Shown here in pieces: positions 1 through 10,233 of a DNA stretch of 64,000 nt. The position numbers and the translations under genes were made by a program. Source of the stretch: Vibrio sp. Y2-5. Its GTDB lineage: Bacteria; Pseudomonadota; Gammaproteobacteria; Enterobacterales; Vibrionaceae. The notes under the pieces were generated by a model. The model saw only the letters and a list, made by a program, of their open reading frames with translations. It was not told the origin of the DNA and searched no databases. How positions within the stretch are numbered: the first letter of the stretch is position 1; every line of letters begins with the position of its first letter. The DNA is taken from assembly GCF_014596725.1 (NCBI RefSeq), contig NZ_JACVEG010000001.1, positions 248,001-312,000 on the forward strand. The letters are read 5' to 3'.

Positions 1-987
1 TGCATTCGCACGGAAGGTGTCTGCTTTATCTACTGGCAGGAGTAACTGGAATGGACCGTCCGGTGCGGTTGCCCATTGATTGTATGCTGGGTTATAGCTT
101 TGAAGCTCTTTTACATCCAATCCGGCGTATTTTGCTGCGATAGCAAGATCGAGTTGTTCTTGAGGATTGACTAACTTCAGCACGGGTTTATTGGCAATGG
201 CTGGAAGTTTAACTCCGTATTTTTCCTGATTCGCGATGATGTCTGCAAGGGCGAGTAGCTTTGGTACATAACCGCTGGTTTCTTCCGGCAAATCGAGCGA
301 GAAGAAATCGATAGGTTTTCCTAACTTTTTGTTTTTACGAATAGCACTTGAAACTCGGCCACCACCACTATTATAAGCTGCGATAGCGTGTTGCCAGTCT
401 CCGTCAAAACGTTTACTTAGATTGGTCAAATAAGTCAAAGCTGCATCGGTTGATGCATCAACGTCGCGACGACCGTCGTACCAAAAGTTCTGCTCAAGGC
501 CGTACATCTTCCCAGTTGCAGGTACAAACTGCCACAGGCCAGCAGCGCTGCCGTGTGAATAAGCAAATGCGTCAAAAGCACTTTCTACAATTGGCAAAAG
601 GGCTAATTCTAGTGGTAAGCCTCTTTGCTCAATTTTCTCTGTAATGAGGTATAGGAATGGTTGTGCACGTTCAGCCACTTTCTGTAAATGGCCAGGGTGC
701 TTTAGGTACCAAGTACGGTAGTAATCGACCGATTTTTGCTTTGGAATACCCATGGTGAGTTGCATGGCAATGCGTTGCCAAACATCTTCTTGTTCTTGTG
801 GCGTAATCACGACAGGTTCAACAACACGCTCAACGGGTACTGGTTTCGAAGATACCGTTGGTTTCTTAGTGACTTGTTGTTGAGGCGTGTTTACTTCAAC
901 GTCGTTTTGTGTGGTTTGTTCTGCTGTCTGATTCAGTTGGCATCCCGCCAATAAGAGAGCCAACAGACAGCTGGTTTTTACTCGCAT
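1..987 (-). CDS. mltD: Membrane-bound lytic murein transglycosylase D, partial (C-terminus outside window)
   Basis: This is an outer-membrane lipoprotein that cleaves peptidoglycan to 1,6-anhydromuropeptides. The first 329 codons are present, read backwards from an ATG at 987, and the gene runs off the left edge. The N-terminus has a signal peptide ending in a lipobox (LLLAGC). The Slt-type catalytic region reads PIVESAFDAFAYSHGSAAG, with the catalytic Glu in VES, followed by the GLWQF motif. A LysM-containing C-terminus is expected beyond the edge but is not visible. It lies 72 bp downstream of gloB on the same strand, as in E. coli mltD-gloB. Confidence 0.93.
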   Translation of the reverse strand, partial: MRVKTSCLLALLLAGCQLNQTAEQTTQNDVEVNTPQQQVTKKPTVSSKPVPVERVVEPVVITPQEQEDVWQRIAMQLTMGIPKQKSVDYYRTWYLKHPGHLQKVAERAQPFLYLITEKIEQRGLPLELALLPIVESAFDAFAYSHGSAAGLWQFVPATGKMYGLEQNFWYDGRRDVDASTDAALTYLTNLSKRFDGDWQHAIAAYNSGGGRVSSAIRKNKKLGKPIDFFSLDLPEETSGYVPKLLALADIIANQEKYGVKLPAIANKPVLKLVNPQEQLDLAIAAKYAGLDVKELQSYNPAYNQWATAPDGPFQLLLPVDKADTFRANA

Positions 988-1059
988 GCAAAACAATCTT
1001 TTCAATAAATGGCTGGAGATAATACTTGCCTATTTATTACCCTGACAAGGGGCAAATTC

Positions 1060-1818
1060 CTAAAAATCGTTTTTCCATTCGCGTAATGCGGTAAATATTG
1101 ATATAGGATCATTTTGTTTCGTACGATTTGCTACCGATTTGATTACGCTTGCTTCTCTTGTACGTAAGAAGGGGTTTATCCATTTCTCTTTTCTTAGCGT
1201 GGTTGGAATGGTCGATTTGTTTTGAGCTCGAAGACGAATTACTTCATCGCGATAAATTTGTAACTGTTCGTTATTTGGTTCAACAGCAATAGCAAAGGCT
1301 ATGTTGCTCGCGGTGTATTCATGAGCGCAATACACTTCGGTTTCTTCAGCTAAGGCTAGGATTTTTTCTAACGAATTAAACATCTGTTCCATGGTGCCTT
1401 CGAATACGCGCCCGCAGCCGCCTGAAAAAAGCACATCTCCGCAAAATAGTTTTCCATCACCCGCATAGCCAATATGCCCTAAGGTATGCCCCGGTAATCC
1501 GAGCACCAAAAAACGTTCGTCAAATAACTCAATTTGGTCACCCGCTGTGACTTTTTGGGTCAAATAAGGCACTGGGTCATCACTTGGGCCAATGATATCA
1601 AGGTTCGGATACTGCTTCATAAGCTCGCGAATACCGCCAGTATGGTCCTTATGATGATGGGTAATTAAGATTGTTTCTAAAGTGAGATTATGTTGCTCCA
1701 AATATGCGAGAACAGGCGTTGCATCGCCCGGATCAACAACAGCACAACGGTTGTCGCTATTTTGAATCAGCCAGATGTAATTATCGTTAAATGCGGGTAT
1801 GCTTTTGATCTGTAACAT
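1060..1818 (-). CDS. gloB: Hydroxyacylglutathione hydrolase (glyoxalase II)
   Basis: This cytosolic metallo-beta-lactamase-fold enzyme hydrolyses S-lactoylglutathione to lactate and glutathione, the second step of methylglyoxal detoxification. The 252 residues are the usual family length. The metal-binding motif [10 protein letters not shown] lies near residue 55, with further ligands in GHTLGHIGY and the [13 protein letters not shown] segment. The C-terminal HxGH-associated helical region is complete. It is divergent from the yafS-type methyltransferase, with only 37 bp between the two starts, so the promoters must overlap. Confidence 0.96.
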   Translation of the reverse strand: MLQIKSIPAFNDNYIWLIQNSDNRCAVVDPGDATPVLAYLEQHNLTLETILITHHHKDHTGGIRELMKQYPNLDIIGPSDDPVPYLTQKVTAGDQIELFDERFLVLGLPGHTLGHIGYAGDGKLFCGDVLFSGGCGRVFEGTMEQMFNSLEKILALAEETEVYCAHEYTASNIAFAIAVEPNNEQLQIYRDEVIRLRAQNKSTIPTTLRKEKWINPFLRTREASVIKSVANRTKQNDPISIFTALREWKNDF

Positions 1819-1855
1819 GAGTTGTCTCCAGTCACCTAGGTGAAGCGGGTTAGCG

Positions 1856-2590
1856 ATGAAACCAGCACGCAGCGAAAAAAAAATTGAGAAACCTCATTCT
1901 TGGTCTCAATTGAAAAATGGTCAATGGGTTAGTGAGTCTATCCAAACACGGCTCGACGAGTGGTGCCCGAAACTCTTTGGTTATCATATGCTAAAACTGG
2001 GCGGTTTGAGTTGTGAGCTTGCCAGTTGTAACTGCAATATTCAACACCAAGTCCATCTTGATATACAAAATCCATTGCATACGGTGATTGCCGATGAGTT
2101 CGATTTACCTTTCTTCGAAAAAAGCATAGATACAGCAATCCTTGCACATCAACTGGATTATTGTAGTGACCCGCATAGAATGTTGCGAGAAGTGGACAGA
2201 GTGTTGATTGATGATGGTTACATTATCATCACAGGGTTTAATCCAATCAGTTTCACGGGACTGGCGAGTTTGATGCCGTGGCGTAAAAACAATTTGCCTT
2301 GGAGTGGTCGCATGTTCACTCCTAATCGAATTAAGGACTGGTTAGGACTGTTGAACTATCAGGTGATTGAATGTGACCAATATGCGCTGTTTCCGATGCA
2401 GAGGTACCGCACATTCTGGACTTGGTTGGAAAATGGCAGAGGGGAGTTAGGTTCAACGTTTTGCAGTTTGTATTTTATTGTTGCCCGTAAGCGAACCTAT
2501 CCACTCAAACCGATTAAACCACATTGGCGTTTGAAACGGCGGCTTTCTCCTGTTGGAGTGAACTACCGCATCAAACACGATGAACAATAG
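1856..2590 (+). CDS. yafS: SAM-dependent methyltransferase, YafS type
   Basis: This 244-residue class I methyltransferase has an unknown substrate. The Rossmann region is recognisable: [20 protein letters not shown] resembles the motif II/III stretch of methyltransferase domain 11, followed by [20 protein letters not shown] (post-motif III). Its place between gloB and rnhA-dnaQ is the same as yafS in E. coli. It converges on rnhA with a 3-bp gap. The glycine-rich motif I (KLGGLSCEL) is somewhat degenerate, so the chemistry is inferred from the fold. Confidence 0.8.
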   Translation: MKPARSEKKIEKPHSWSQLKNGQWVSESIQTRLDEWCPKLFGYHMLKLGGLSCELASCNCNIQHQVHLDIQNPLHTVIADEFDLPFFEKSIDTAILAHQLDYCSDPHRMLREVDRVLIDDGYIIITGFNPISFTGLASLMPWRKNNLPWSGRMFTPNRIKDWLGLLNYQVIECDQYALFPMQRYRTFWTWLENGRGELGSTFCSLYFIVARKRTYPLKPIKPHWRLKRRLSPVGVNYRIKHDEQ

Positions 2591-2593
2591 CGA

Positions 2594-3058
2594 TTATTCT
2601 GGCTGATAACCCACATCTTCTTCCGTTGGGTTTTCAGCGGCCGCTCGTGCTAATTCGTCACACATTTCGTTTTCTCTGTGTCCTGCATGACCTTTTACCC
2701 AATGCCAGTCAACTTGATGGCGAGCGGTCTCATGGTCAAGCGCTTGCCAGAGGTCGGCATTTTTGACGGGTTTATTGGCAGAGGTTTTCCAATTGCGTTT
2801 TTTCCAGTTGTGGATCCACTGAGTGATACCTTGGCGCACGTACTGACTGTCCGTTGTGAGAATGACATGGCAAGGTTCTTTGAGGGTTTGCAGTGCAACA
2901 ACGGCTGCAAGCATTTCCATGCGGTTGTTCGTGGTGAGCTTATAGCCTTTTGCCAGCGTTTTTTCGTTGCTCTTGTAGCGTAGAACAACGCCATAACCAC
3001 CGGGGCCAGGGTTGCCTAAACACGATCCATCAGTGAAAATTTCCACCTGTTTCTTCAT
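2594..3058 (-). CDS. rnhA: Ribonuclease HI
   Basis: It degrades RNA in RNA-DNA hybrids during replication and R-loop removal. The 154 residues match the family length. The four acidic catalytic positions are visible: [16 protein letters not shown] (Asp10), TNNRMEML (Glu48), TDSQYV (Asp70) and ENEMCDELA (Asp134). The basic protrusion containing W-rich segments ([10 protein letters not shown]) is present. It is divergent from dnaQ with 56 bp between starts, as in E. coli, where the rnhA and dnaQ promoters overlap. Confidence 0.97.
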   Translation of the reverse strand: MKKQVEIFTDGSCLGNPGPGGYGVVLRYKSNEKTLAKGYKLTTNNRMEMLAAVVALQTLKEPCHVILTTDSQYVRQGITQWIHNWKKRNWKTSANKPVKNADLWQALDHETARHQVDWHWVKGHAGHRENEMCDELARAAAENPTEEDVGYQPE

Positions 3059-3114
3059 GATTTGATACTATTGGGTTACGCACACATTTGGCATAGTCTG
3101 ACATATATATCCTT

Positions 3115-3858
3115 ATGAATACTAGTAGCAATTCTGAATACGACCGCATTGTGGTTCTCGATACCGAAACCACGGGTATGAACCTAGAAGGCGGTCCTCA
3201 TTACGAAGGTCACCGAATTATTGAAATCGGTGCGGTGGAGATCGTGAATCGAAAACTCACAGGTCGCCACTTTCATGTTTATCTCAAGCCTGACAGACCG
3301 ATTCAAGATGAAGCGGTAGAAGTTCACGGTATTACCGATGAATTCTTGATTGATAAACCGGAATATCGCGATGTTCATGAAGAGTTTCTGGAGTTCATTA
3401 AAGACGCTGAACTGGTCGCTCATAACGCGCCCTTCGACGTCGGTTTCATGGACTATGAATTTTCTAAGTTAGGTGGCAGTTCACTTAAAACTGAACAGAT
3501 ATGCAAAATCACCGATACCCTTGCCATGGCGAAGAAAATCTTCCCCGGCAAACGTAACAACTTGGATATTCTCTGTGAACGTTACGGCATAGATAACTCG
3601 CACCGAACGCTCCACGGCGCTTTGCTCGATGCTGAGATTCTGGCTGACGTTTATTTGCTGATGACCGGTGGACAAACGTCACTCCAGTTTAACGCAGGTT
3701 CACAAACCGATGGCGAGAATGGTGCAGGATTGATTAAACGAGTTGAAAGTGGACGAAAAGCGCTAAAGGTATTGATGGCTACCGCCGATGAAATAGAAGC
3801 GCATCAAGAGCGTTTAGATTTGGTTGCGAAGAGTGGTTCTTGCCTTTGGCGTCAATAA
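3115..3858 (+). CDS. dnaQ: DNA polymerase III epsilon subunit (3'-5' proofreading exonuclease)
   Basis: This is the proofreading subunit of the replicative polymerase core and binds the alpha subunit. All DEDDh motifs are visible: VVLDTETTGMN (Exo I), HNAPFDVGFMDYE (Exo II) and HRTLHGALLDAEILADVY (Exo III). The Q-linker and C-terminal alpha-binding tail follow to residue 247. The ATG at 3115 has no strong Shine-Dalgarno sequence. The TIGR03503-like gene follows 24 bp downstream. Confidence 0.97.
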   Translation: MNTSSNSEYDRIVVLDTETTGMNLEGGPHYEGHRIIEIGAVEIVNRKLTGRHFHVYLKPDRPIQDEAVEVHGITDEFLIDKPEYRDVHEEFLEFIKDAELVAHNAPFDVGFMDYEFSKLGGSSLKTEQICKITDTLAMAKKIFPGKRNNLDILCERYGIDNSHRTLHGALLDAEILADVYLLMTGGQTSLQFNAGSQTDGENGAGLIKRVESGRKALKVLMATADEIEAHQERLDLVAKSGSCLWRQ

Positions 3859-3882
3859 GAGTGGTCTATTTTAGGAGATGAT

Positions 3883-5133
3883 ATGTTGAGGATTGGAATT
3901 GCTCTTTTAGGGCTCCTCTTGAGTTTGAATACTTTCGCTAGCCGTGAATCCTCACTTTCTTTGTTAGATAACCGATTTCGTGTTGATCCTACCATCACTC
4001 AAATAACGTTTGTCATCTACCGAGAGAAAGGTTCTCAGCCAGTGGTTCTGGTACGCCCTGACGGAAAAAAGTATTACGCAACGCGAAACCCAGATAATGT
4101 GCGTTGGTATCAAGAACCCTCGATGGACATTATTTCTATCGACAACCCAATGCCGGGGCCATGGCAAGCCATTGGTAAAGTGTCGCCTAAAAATAATGTG
4201 AAGCTGATTTCTCATTTGCAACTGACCTCAGACACATTTCCAAACCGAGTTTATCAAGGTGAGGAAATGAAATTCACTGCTCGGCTAACTTCCGATGGTA
4301 AACCATTACTGCTTAAAGACTTCCTTGACCGAGTGAATCTCAAAGTTACTTTTCGTAAATATATCGAAGATGAGCAAAGCTTGGTAAAAGAAGCGCGTCC
4401 AGTGCCGACGGTTATTGGCGAATTTGCGGATGACGGACAAGGGTTAGACGAGAAGCCCGGTGACGGTGTTTTCACTGTGAAGCTCAATATGACGCCTGAG
4501 CCCGGTAAGTATCGTGTGCGAATTACTTCTGGTAACGGTGTGTTTTTACGTGCACTTGAGCAGGAAGTACTGGTATACCCGTCGCCACTCACTTCGAGCT
4601 TTATTCAATCTCGTGTTGCAAACGAGCCTCATCAGGTGGTGATCAGTGGTGAACAGGGCATGATTGAACCCGGTTCGCTTGCCGCGCATATTCGCCATCA
4701 ATCGCCTGACAATAAAGAGTTTCTTGTGGAAGGTGTTGCTGAACCTGATTCATTAAAGATGACTCTCACTGTTCCCTACGATGGGGATTTGGGTAACTAC
4801 GCATGGGACGGTGGTGTTTATGCTACCGATTTGGCATCTAAGCGTCCGCTGTATTTCCCAATTAAAGAGAGTTCTTACAGTGTGGTTCAAGAACTCGATC
4901 TTGAACAAGCTCGTTTGATGCAGGAAGCAGAAGCGGAACAGCGTCGTAAAATTGCGCAAGAAGAGCTGTTACAGAAGGTGCGTGAAGAGCGTCGTACTAA
5001 GTACATCATCTATATCGCTATCGGTAACGTGATTGTGATTCTTCTGGCGCTGGTGGGTTGGTTTATTATGCGTAAGTTTAAAGCGCGTAAGGAAATGCTG
5101 CCTGAAATGCAGCTAAATATGCCAAAGAAATAA
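3883..5133 (+). CDS. TIGR03503-like membrane-anchored protein, function unknown
   Basis: This 416-residue protein is predicted to be exported. The N-terminal signal peptide has a hydrophobic stretch IGIALLGLLLSLNTFA and a likely cleavage near residue 20. A long beta-rich extracytoplasmic region follows, with repeated immunoglobulin-like segments such as DDGQGLDEKPGDGVFTVKL. A charged helix (residues ~340-370, LEQARLMQEAEAEQRRK) then leads to one transmembrane segment near the C-terminus (YIIYIAIGNVIVILLALVGW) and a short basic tail. It resembles the TIGR03503 family of marine gammaproteobacteria, recalled from memory. The role is unknown. It follows dnaQ and ends at a terminator. Confidence 0.7.
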   Translation: MLRIGIALLGLLLSLNTFASRESSLSLLDNRFRVDPTITQITFVIYREKGSQPVVLVRPDGKKYYATRNPDNVRWYQEPSMDIISIDNPMPGPWQAIGKVSPKNNVKLISHLQLTSDTFPNRVYQGEEMKFTARLTSDGKPLLLKDFLDRVNLKVTFRKYIEDEQSLVKEARPVPTVIGEFADDGQGLDEKPGDGVFTVKLNMTPEPGKYRVRITSGNGVFLRALEQEVLVYPSPLTSSFIQSRVANEPHQVVISGEQGMIEPGSLAAHIRHQSPDNKEFLVEGVAEPDSLKMTLTVPYDGDLGNYAWDGGVYATDLASKRPLYFPIKESSYSVVQELDLEQARLMQEAEAEQRRKIAQEELLQKVREERRTKYIIYIAIGNVIVILLALVGWFIMRKFKARKEMLPEMQLNMPKK

Positions 5134-5150
5134 CATAGATCTGATAATAG

Positions 5151-5177
5151 AAAAGGGAGGTTAAACCTCCCTTTTTT
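5151..5177 (+). terminator. Rho-independent terminator
   Basis: The stem GGGAGGTT/AACCTCCC is followed by six T residues, right after the TIGR03503-like gene. The reverse strand carries an A-rich flank, so it may also end fadE transcripts arriving from the right. Confidence 0.85.
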
Positions 5178-5213
5178 ACGTTTTAACGATTTGTTTTATC
5201 GCTTCGTTTTTCT

Positions 5214-7658
5214 CTAAGCGACTTGTTCCAGTTTAGTTTTTGTCTTTTTTGCTGCAAGCTCAGACGGCGCAAAGTCATCGACATTAATGGTGTATAAGCG
5301 GTGGCTTTCAGCCTCAACTAAAAGCTCTGCTTCTTGTTCATTGATGATCTTGTTTGCTAATCCTTCTGCTGCAATTTTATCCAGTTGAGTGAATGGATAA
5401 CGTTTATCAAGCGCTTTACATACCTTATTAAAAATAGGTTCAGCTTGAAGGACAACGCTCAGTGCCAGTTCTATTCGACCTGCTGGGTTATGCGCCGTAG
5501 GGGCTAAATACTGGTTACGGCCAAGGCGTGTACGCGTTGCACTTGGTGTTTGAAGTATTTGCGCCAGCTTGCTGTCCAGCTTGTCGTTTGGTCCTTTACG
5601 AACACGACCAAAAGGCAGAATTAAAACACGCAATACTTTTCCAATTACTGGATTAGGGAAGTTTGCAAGAAACTCATCTATCGCCACTTCTGTTTGTTTC
5701 AAGCTGTCTTGTAATCCCCAATGAACCAATGGCAAATCTTCAACCGGACGATCATCGTTCTCAAAACGTTTCAGTGTTGCTGAGCTCATGTATAGCTGGC
5801 TCAAGATATCACCCAGACGGGCTGATAAACGCTCTTTGCGTTTTAAAGAACCGCCCAAAACAGCCATTGAGATGTCAGCTAAAAGTGCTAAGTTCGCACT
5901 GTAACGGTTTAGCTGCTGGTAGTAGCGTTGTGTTGCATCTTTAGTTGGTGAGTAAGAGCCGATACCATCAGTTAGACCTAACCAGACACTGCGAATTAAG
6001 TTGCTGATGGTAAAACTTACGTGGCCAGCCAATGCGCTATCGAATTGTTCAACAGCATTTGAACTTTCAGAGTGTGCGGCTTCCATCTCTTTTAATACAT
6101 ATGGATGGCAGCGAATCGCGCCCTGACCAAAGATGATCATTGAACGAGTCAGTATGTTTGCGCCTTCTACAGTAATTGCAATCGGCGAACCCTGATAACC
6201 TCTCGCTAAGAAGTTTGAAGGACCTAAACAGATACCTTTACCGCCAACAATGTCCATTGCATCAATAATGGAACGTTGACCACGGTGGGTACAGTGGTAT
6301 TTCACAATTGCAGAAATCACTGATGGTTTCTCACCAAGGTCGATACCAGCAACGGTCAAATTACTTGCCGCGTCCATCACATACGCGTTACCAGCCAAGC
6401 GTGCTAACGGCTCTTCAATACCTTCCATTTTACCGATAGGTTGTTTGAACTGACGACGAATACGAGCGTAAGCACCCGTTGCCAAAGCTGCGCTTTTTGT
6501 GCCACCCGTTGAGTTTGAAGGTAGAGTGATACCACGTCCAACCGATAGACACTCAACCAACATTCTCCATCCTTGGCCTGCCATATCTGGGCCACCGATG
6601 ATGAAATCGAGTGGAACAAAAATATCGTTACCGCGAGTAGGACCATTTTGGAACGGGACATTGAGCGGGAAGTGGCGGTTACCAATTTCCACACCTTTTA
6701 AATTTGTTGGGATAAGTGCACAGGTAATGCCAATATCTTCCTTGTCACCAAGTAGGTGTTCTGGGTCTTGCAATTTGAATGCTAAACCCAAGACGGTAGC
6801 TACTGGTGCAAGGGTAATGTAACGCTTGTTCCAGGTTAGTCTCATACCAAGAACTTCTTTGCCTTCCCATTGGCCTTTACAGACAACGCCGAAATCTGGA
6901 ATAGAGCCGGCATCTGAACCTGCTTCAGGACTGGTAAGAGCGAAACATGGGATCTCTTTGCCTTCTGCTAGTCGAGGTAGGTAGTGGTCTTGCTGTTCTT
7001 TAGTGCCATAGTGTTGCAGTAGTTCACCCGGGCCTAATGAGTTGGGTACGCCCACGGTTGATGAAAGTACACCAGATACCCCAGTCAGTTTTTGCAACAC
7101 TAAAGACTGCGCATAAGCCGAAAACTCTAAGCCACCGTATTTTTTCTTGATGATCATGGCGAAGAATTTGTTGTCTTTCAGATATTGCCAAACCTCTGGA
7201 GGAAGATCGGCCAGCTCGTGGGTCACTTGGTAATCATTAACCATTGCACAGACTTTATTCACCGGACCTTCAAGGAAAGCGCGTTCTTCTTCACTTAATT
7301 CCGGTGCAGGAATGTCGTGCAATTGCTGCCAGTTCGGTTTGCCTTTGAACAGCTCTGCCTCCCACCATACTGTGCCTGCGTCTAACGCTTCTTTTTCTGT
7401 TTGCGACATAGCAGGAAGTACTTTTTTAAACACAGTTAAAGCTTTTCCGCTAATTGCTGCTTGGCGAATAGAAGGGACAGTAAAAAGCGCGATTGCTGCT
7501 AAATATAAACTCCAGCCGATTATACCTACAGGGCCGAATAGTGAGAGCACCAGCATAGTGATGGTGAGTGCAGCGAGTGATACAAACAATGAAGTTCTGT
7601 GATACAGGCAAGCGCTTAGTATTGCAAAGAACCCTAATGTTGAGAGCAAGATGTCCAT
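5214..7658 (-). CDS. fadE: Acyl-CoA dehydrogenase FadE
   Basis: This is the first enzyme of fatty-acid beta-oxidation, forming trans-2-enoyl-CoA with FAD. The start is taken at the ATG at 7658, where an AAGGAC ribosome site lies just upstream, giving 814 residues, the normal FadE length. A longer reading frame opens 16 codons earlier but lacks a ribosome site. The N-terminus has two hydrophobic segments ([17 protein letters not shown] and the following stretch). Then come the acyl-CoA dehydrogenase domains ([28 protein letters not shown]) and the large C-terminal DUF1974-type extension. The gene order fadE-gmhA-yafJ is the same as in E. coli. A FadR-like site lies about 80 bp upstream. Confidence 0.95.
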   Translation of the reverse strand: MDILLSTLGFFAILSACLYHRTSLFVSLAALTITMLVLSLFGPVGIIGWSLYLAAIALFTVPSIRQAAISGKALTVFKKVLPAMSQTEKEALDAGTVWWEAELFKGKPNWQQLHDIPAPELSEEERAFLEGPVNKVCAMVNDYQVTHELADLPPEVWQYLKDNKFFAMIIKKKYGGLEFSAYAQSLVLQKLTGVSGVLSSTVGVPNSLGPGELLQHYGTKEQQDHYLPRLAEGKEIPCFALTSPEAGSDAGSIPDFGVVCKGQWEGKEVLGMRLTWNKRYITLAPVATVLGLAFKLQDPEHLLGDKEDIGITCALIPTNLKGVEIGNRHFPLNVPFQNGPTRGNDIFVPLDFIIGGPDMAGQGWRMLVECLSVGRGITLPSNSTGGTKSAALATGAYARIRRQFKQPIGKMEGIEEPLARLAGNAYVMDAASNLTVAGIDLGEKPSVISAIVKYHCTHRGQRSIIDAMDIVGGKGICLGPSNFLARGYQGSPIAITVEGANILTRSMIIFGQGAIRCHPYVLKEMEAAHSESSNAVEQFDSALAGHVSFTISNLIRSVWLGLTDGIGSYSPTKDATQRYYQQLNRYSANLALLADISMAVLGGSLKRKERLSARLGDILSQLYMSSATLKRFENDDRPVEDLPLVHWGLQDSLKQTEVAIDEFLANFPNPVIGKVLRVLILPFGRVRKGPNDKLDSKLAQILQTPSATRTRLGRNQYLAPTAHNPAGRIELALSVVLQAEPIFNKVCKALDKRYPFTQLDKIAAEGLANKIINEQEAELLVEAESHRLYTINVDDFAPSELAAKKTKTKLEQVA

Positions 7659-7991
7659 GTTAATGTCCTTATAGTCATGCTGTTTATTTTTTCGAATTGT
7701 CAGCATTCATTTTTATGAGCTTTCTAAAGTTGTCATAGTGGTCTAACCAGTAAAGTGTAAATGAAATATTAATAAAATGTAAAACCATTAAATGTTCAAA
7801 AAGTGATCTAAGTAGAGTGAATATTCTAAAGTGTGCGCTCTGATTCGATTCTAGAGAGGTGAAAATTGTTCTCAACGTGGAATTATTGAGGCTTATCTAT
7901 CGACAGAATCACAGGTTTGGGTAAACTCAATAATGTCCTAGCTCTCAGAGAAGAGAGTTCATCTGCAAGCAGATTTAAGAAGAGAATAACT
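7659..7991. other. Intergenic region between divergent fadE and gmhA
   Basis: These 333 bp are AT-rich and hold the divergent control region. The only element I can support is the FadR-like palindrome at 7737-7751. No reading frame here has a ribosome site or recognisable product. Confidence 0.6.
7737..7751. promoter_or_regulatory. Candidate FadR operator upstream of fadE
   Basis: The sequence AGTGGTCTAACCAGT is a palindrome (TGGT-CTA-ACCA). It differs by one core base from the TGGTCNGACCA core of FadR sites, as recalled for Enterobacteria and Vibrios. It lies 79 bp before the fadE start, where binding could repress transcription in the absence of long-chain acyl-CoA. The match is by eye only. 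Confidence 0.45.
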
Positions 7992-8567
7992 ATGTATCAG
8001 GATCTAATTAGAAGTGAACTAACAGAAGCCGCTGAAGTGTTGAACAAGTTTTTGAGTGACGATCACAACATCGCTCAAATTGAAGCAGCTGCTAAGCTTA
8101 TTGCTGATTCATTCAAACAAGGTGGCAAAGTGTTGTCTTGTGGTAATGGTGGATCACACTGTGACTCAATGCATTTTGCTGAAGAGTTAACGGGTCGTTA
8201 CCGTGAAAACCGCCCTGGTTACCCTGGTATTGCCATTTCTGATCCAAGCCACCTTTCTTGTGTGAGTAATGACTTCGGTTATGATTTTGTTTTCTCGCGT
8301 TATGTTGAAGCGGTTGGCTCTGCGGGTGATGTCCTGTTCGGTTTATCGACTTCTGGTAACTCAGGCAACATCTTAAAAGCAATCGAAGCTGCAAAAGCGA
8401 AAGGTATGAAGACTATCGCTCTTACTGGTAAAGATGGTGGCAAAATGGCTGGTATTGCAGATGTTGAAGTTCGCGTACCACATTTTGGCTACGCAGACCG
8501 TATCCAAGAAGTACACATCAAAATCATCCACATCATTATTCAGCTTATTGAAAAAGAAATGGAATAA
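7992..8567 (+). CDS. gmhA: Sedoheptulose 7-phosphate isomerase (phosphoheptose isomerase)
   Basis: It converts sedoheptulose 7-phosphate to D-glycero-D-manno-heptose 7-phosphate, the first step of LPS heptose synthesis. The start [10 protein letters not shown] is chosen because the E. coli protein starts there (191 residues); an upstream in-frame start adds 25 non-conserved residues. The SIS domain shows [19 protein letters not shown] and [14 protein letters not shown]. The C-terminal helix is complete. Confidence 0.95.
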   Translation: MYQDLIRSELTEAAEVLNKFLSDDHNIAQIEAAAKLIADSFKQGGKVLSCGNGGSHCDSMHFAEELTGRYRENRPGYPGIAISDPSHLSCVSNDFGYDFVFSRYVEAVGSAGDVLFGLSTSGNSGNILKAIEAAKAKGMKTIALTGKDGGKMAGIADVEVRVPHFGYADRIQEVHIKIIHIIIQLIEKEME

Positions 8568-8668
8568 TTGATGTTTATCGAGCTGGTTTTTATATAACAA
8601 ATTATATAGGCCAGCTCGAAACATGATCGCTAGTCAGGAGTTCAAGGGTAGTAGGAGAGAGAGTTAAG

Positions 8669-9511
8669 ATGTGTGAATTGCTCGGAATGAGCGCCAATGT
8701 CCCGACTGATATTTGTTTTAGTTTTACTGGTTTGATTCAACGTGGTGGAAATACCGGACCGCACAGAGATGGTTGGGGAATCACGTTTTATGAAGGTAAA
8801 GGCTTTCGAACATTTAAAGATCCCAATCCTAGTTACCAATCGAAGATTGCACAGTTAGTCCAAGAATACCCAATCAAAAGCTGCGCGGTGATAAGCCACA
8901 TTCGCCAAGCAAATAGAGGTGGTGTCAATTTAGAAAATACACACCCATTTACTCGTGAGTTATGGGGGCGCTATTGGACATTTGCTCACAATGGGCAACT
9001 AACTGACTATCAAGGTTTGCCAACAGGTCGTCATCGTCCTGTCGGAGAAACAGACAGTGAAGCGGCATTTTGCTGGTTACTCGATAAGTTAGAGAACCGT
9101 TACCCTGAACCACCGAAGGATATGCATGCGGTTTTTCGCTATATCTCTTCGTGCTGTGATGAACTGCGCGAGAAAGGTGTGTTCAATATGTTGCTGTCTG
9201 ATGGTGAATACCTGATGACATACTGCACGAATCATCTTTACTGGATCACTCGCCGAGCGCCATTTGGACGAGCCGCTTTGCTCGATGAAGATATTGAAAT
9301 CAACTTTCAAGAAGAAACAACACCGAATGATGTGGTTTCAGTGATTGCGACTCAGCCTTTAACCGGAAATGAGCAGTGGCAAAGAATGAAGCCGGGTGAA
9401 TTCAATATTTTTCACTATGGTGAACTGTTCGAAAGTAATAGCGCAGATTTAGCCGATGTGGCATTTGCTGCGCCTAAGCCAGGAAACCAAGCGCCCACAG
9501 AGCCGATTTAG
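8669..9511 (+). CDS. yafJ: Class II glutamine amidotransferase, YafJ type
   Basis: The mature protein begins MCELLGMSAN, with Cys2 as the expected N-terminal nucleophile of class II (Ntn) glutaminases. Other family landmarks are GGNTGPHRDGWG, SHIRQANRGG and FAHNGQL. At 280 residues it is the glutaminase domain only, without an attached synthase, so the amide acceptor is unknown. Its location after gmhA repeats the E. coli lpcA-yafJ order. A terminator follows at 9538-9567. Confidence 0.88.
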   Translation: MCELLGMSANVPTDICFSFTGLIQRGGNTGPHRDGWGITFYEGKGFRTFKDPNPSYQSKIAQLVQEYPIKSCAVISHIRQANRGGVNLENTHPFTRELWGRYWTFAHNGQLTDYQGLPTGRHRPVGETDSEAAFCWLLDKLENRYPEPPKDMHAVFRYISSCCDELREKGVFNMLLSDGEYLMTYCTNHLYWITRRAPFGRAALLDEDIEINFQEETTPNDVVSVIATQPLTGNEQWQRMKPGEFNIFHYGELFESNSADLADVAFAAPKPGNQAPTEPI

Positions 9512-9537
9512 TGAACAGCTATAAGAAACGAATATGA

Positions 9538-9567
9538 AAAAGGGTTGATGCAGTATCAACCCTTTTT
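9538..9567. terminator. Bidirectional terminator between yafJ and purN
   Basis: The nine-bp stem AGGGTTGAT/ATCAACCCT is flanked by A5 and T5 runs, serving both convergent genes. Confidence 0.85.
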
Positions 9568-9591
9568 GCTAACTCTAAGCTTTAACTAGCG

Positions 9592-10230
9592 TTATTCGCT
9601 AGCATAACCGTGCATGCCTAAAGGCTCGCCGTCTAAGAATGCTTTGCCTTCAATCATCTCAAGTCTGCCTTCAACGAACCACTGAGTCACTAACGGATAG
9701 ATGCGATACTCTTGATTTTGAACGCGTTCTGTCAGTGTCTCTACAGTATCTTCATCAAAAATAGGCACTCTTGCCTGAAGAATCACGGGACCACCATCAA
9801 GTTGTTCAGTTACAAAGTGAACACTGGTGCCATGCTCTTCGTCACCTGCGTGGATAGCACGCTGGTAAGTATTCAGTCCTGGGTACTTAGGTAACAGTGA
9901 AGGGTGAATGTTGATCATACGTCCTAAGTAGTGACGTACAAATTCACTGCTTAGGATTCGCATATAGCCCGCTAAAATTATAAGGTCAGGCTTATATTCA
10001 TCAATTTGCTCCATCAGGGCATGGTCGTAAGCATCACGAGTCTCATACTCTTTTGGATCGACAAATACCGCCGCAGCACCTGCTTTTTTAGCTCGCTCTA
10101 AGCCATAAGCAGTTGCTTTATTCGAAAAAACAGCCGTTACTCTGCCTTCACTAATGCTTGACTCACAAGCATCGATGATCGCTTGTAAATTGGTGCCATT
10201 TCCTGAAATTAAAACAACAATACTCTTCAT
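9592..10230 (-). CDS. purN: Phosphoribosylglycinamide formyltransferase
   Basis: It transfers a formyl group from 10-formyl-THF to GAR in purine synthesis. It is 212 residues long. The active site is visible: ISGNGTNLQAIIDAC (phosphate loop), NIHPSLLPKYPGLNTYQRA (Asn and His) and HGTSVHFVTEQLDGGPVI (Asp-containing loop). It lies 3 bp after purM, forming the purMN operon. Confidence 0.97.
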   Translation of the reverse strand: MKSIVVLISGNGTNLQAIIDACESSISEGRVTAVFSNKATAYGLERAKKAGAAAVFVDPKEYETRDAYDHALMEQIDEYKPDLIILAGYMRILSSEFVRHYLGRMINIHPSLLPKYPGLNTYQRAIHAGDEEHGTSVHFVTEQLDGGPVILQARVPIFDEDTVETLTERVQNQEYRIYPLVTQWFVEGRLEMIEGKAFLDGEPLGMHGYASE

Positions 10231-10233
10231 GGA

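Noticed and set aside
6404..6822. Overlapping open frames inside fadE
   Set aside because: They are alternative frames of a confident gene, without ribosome sites.
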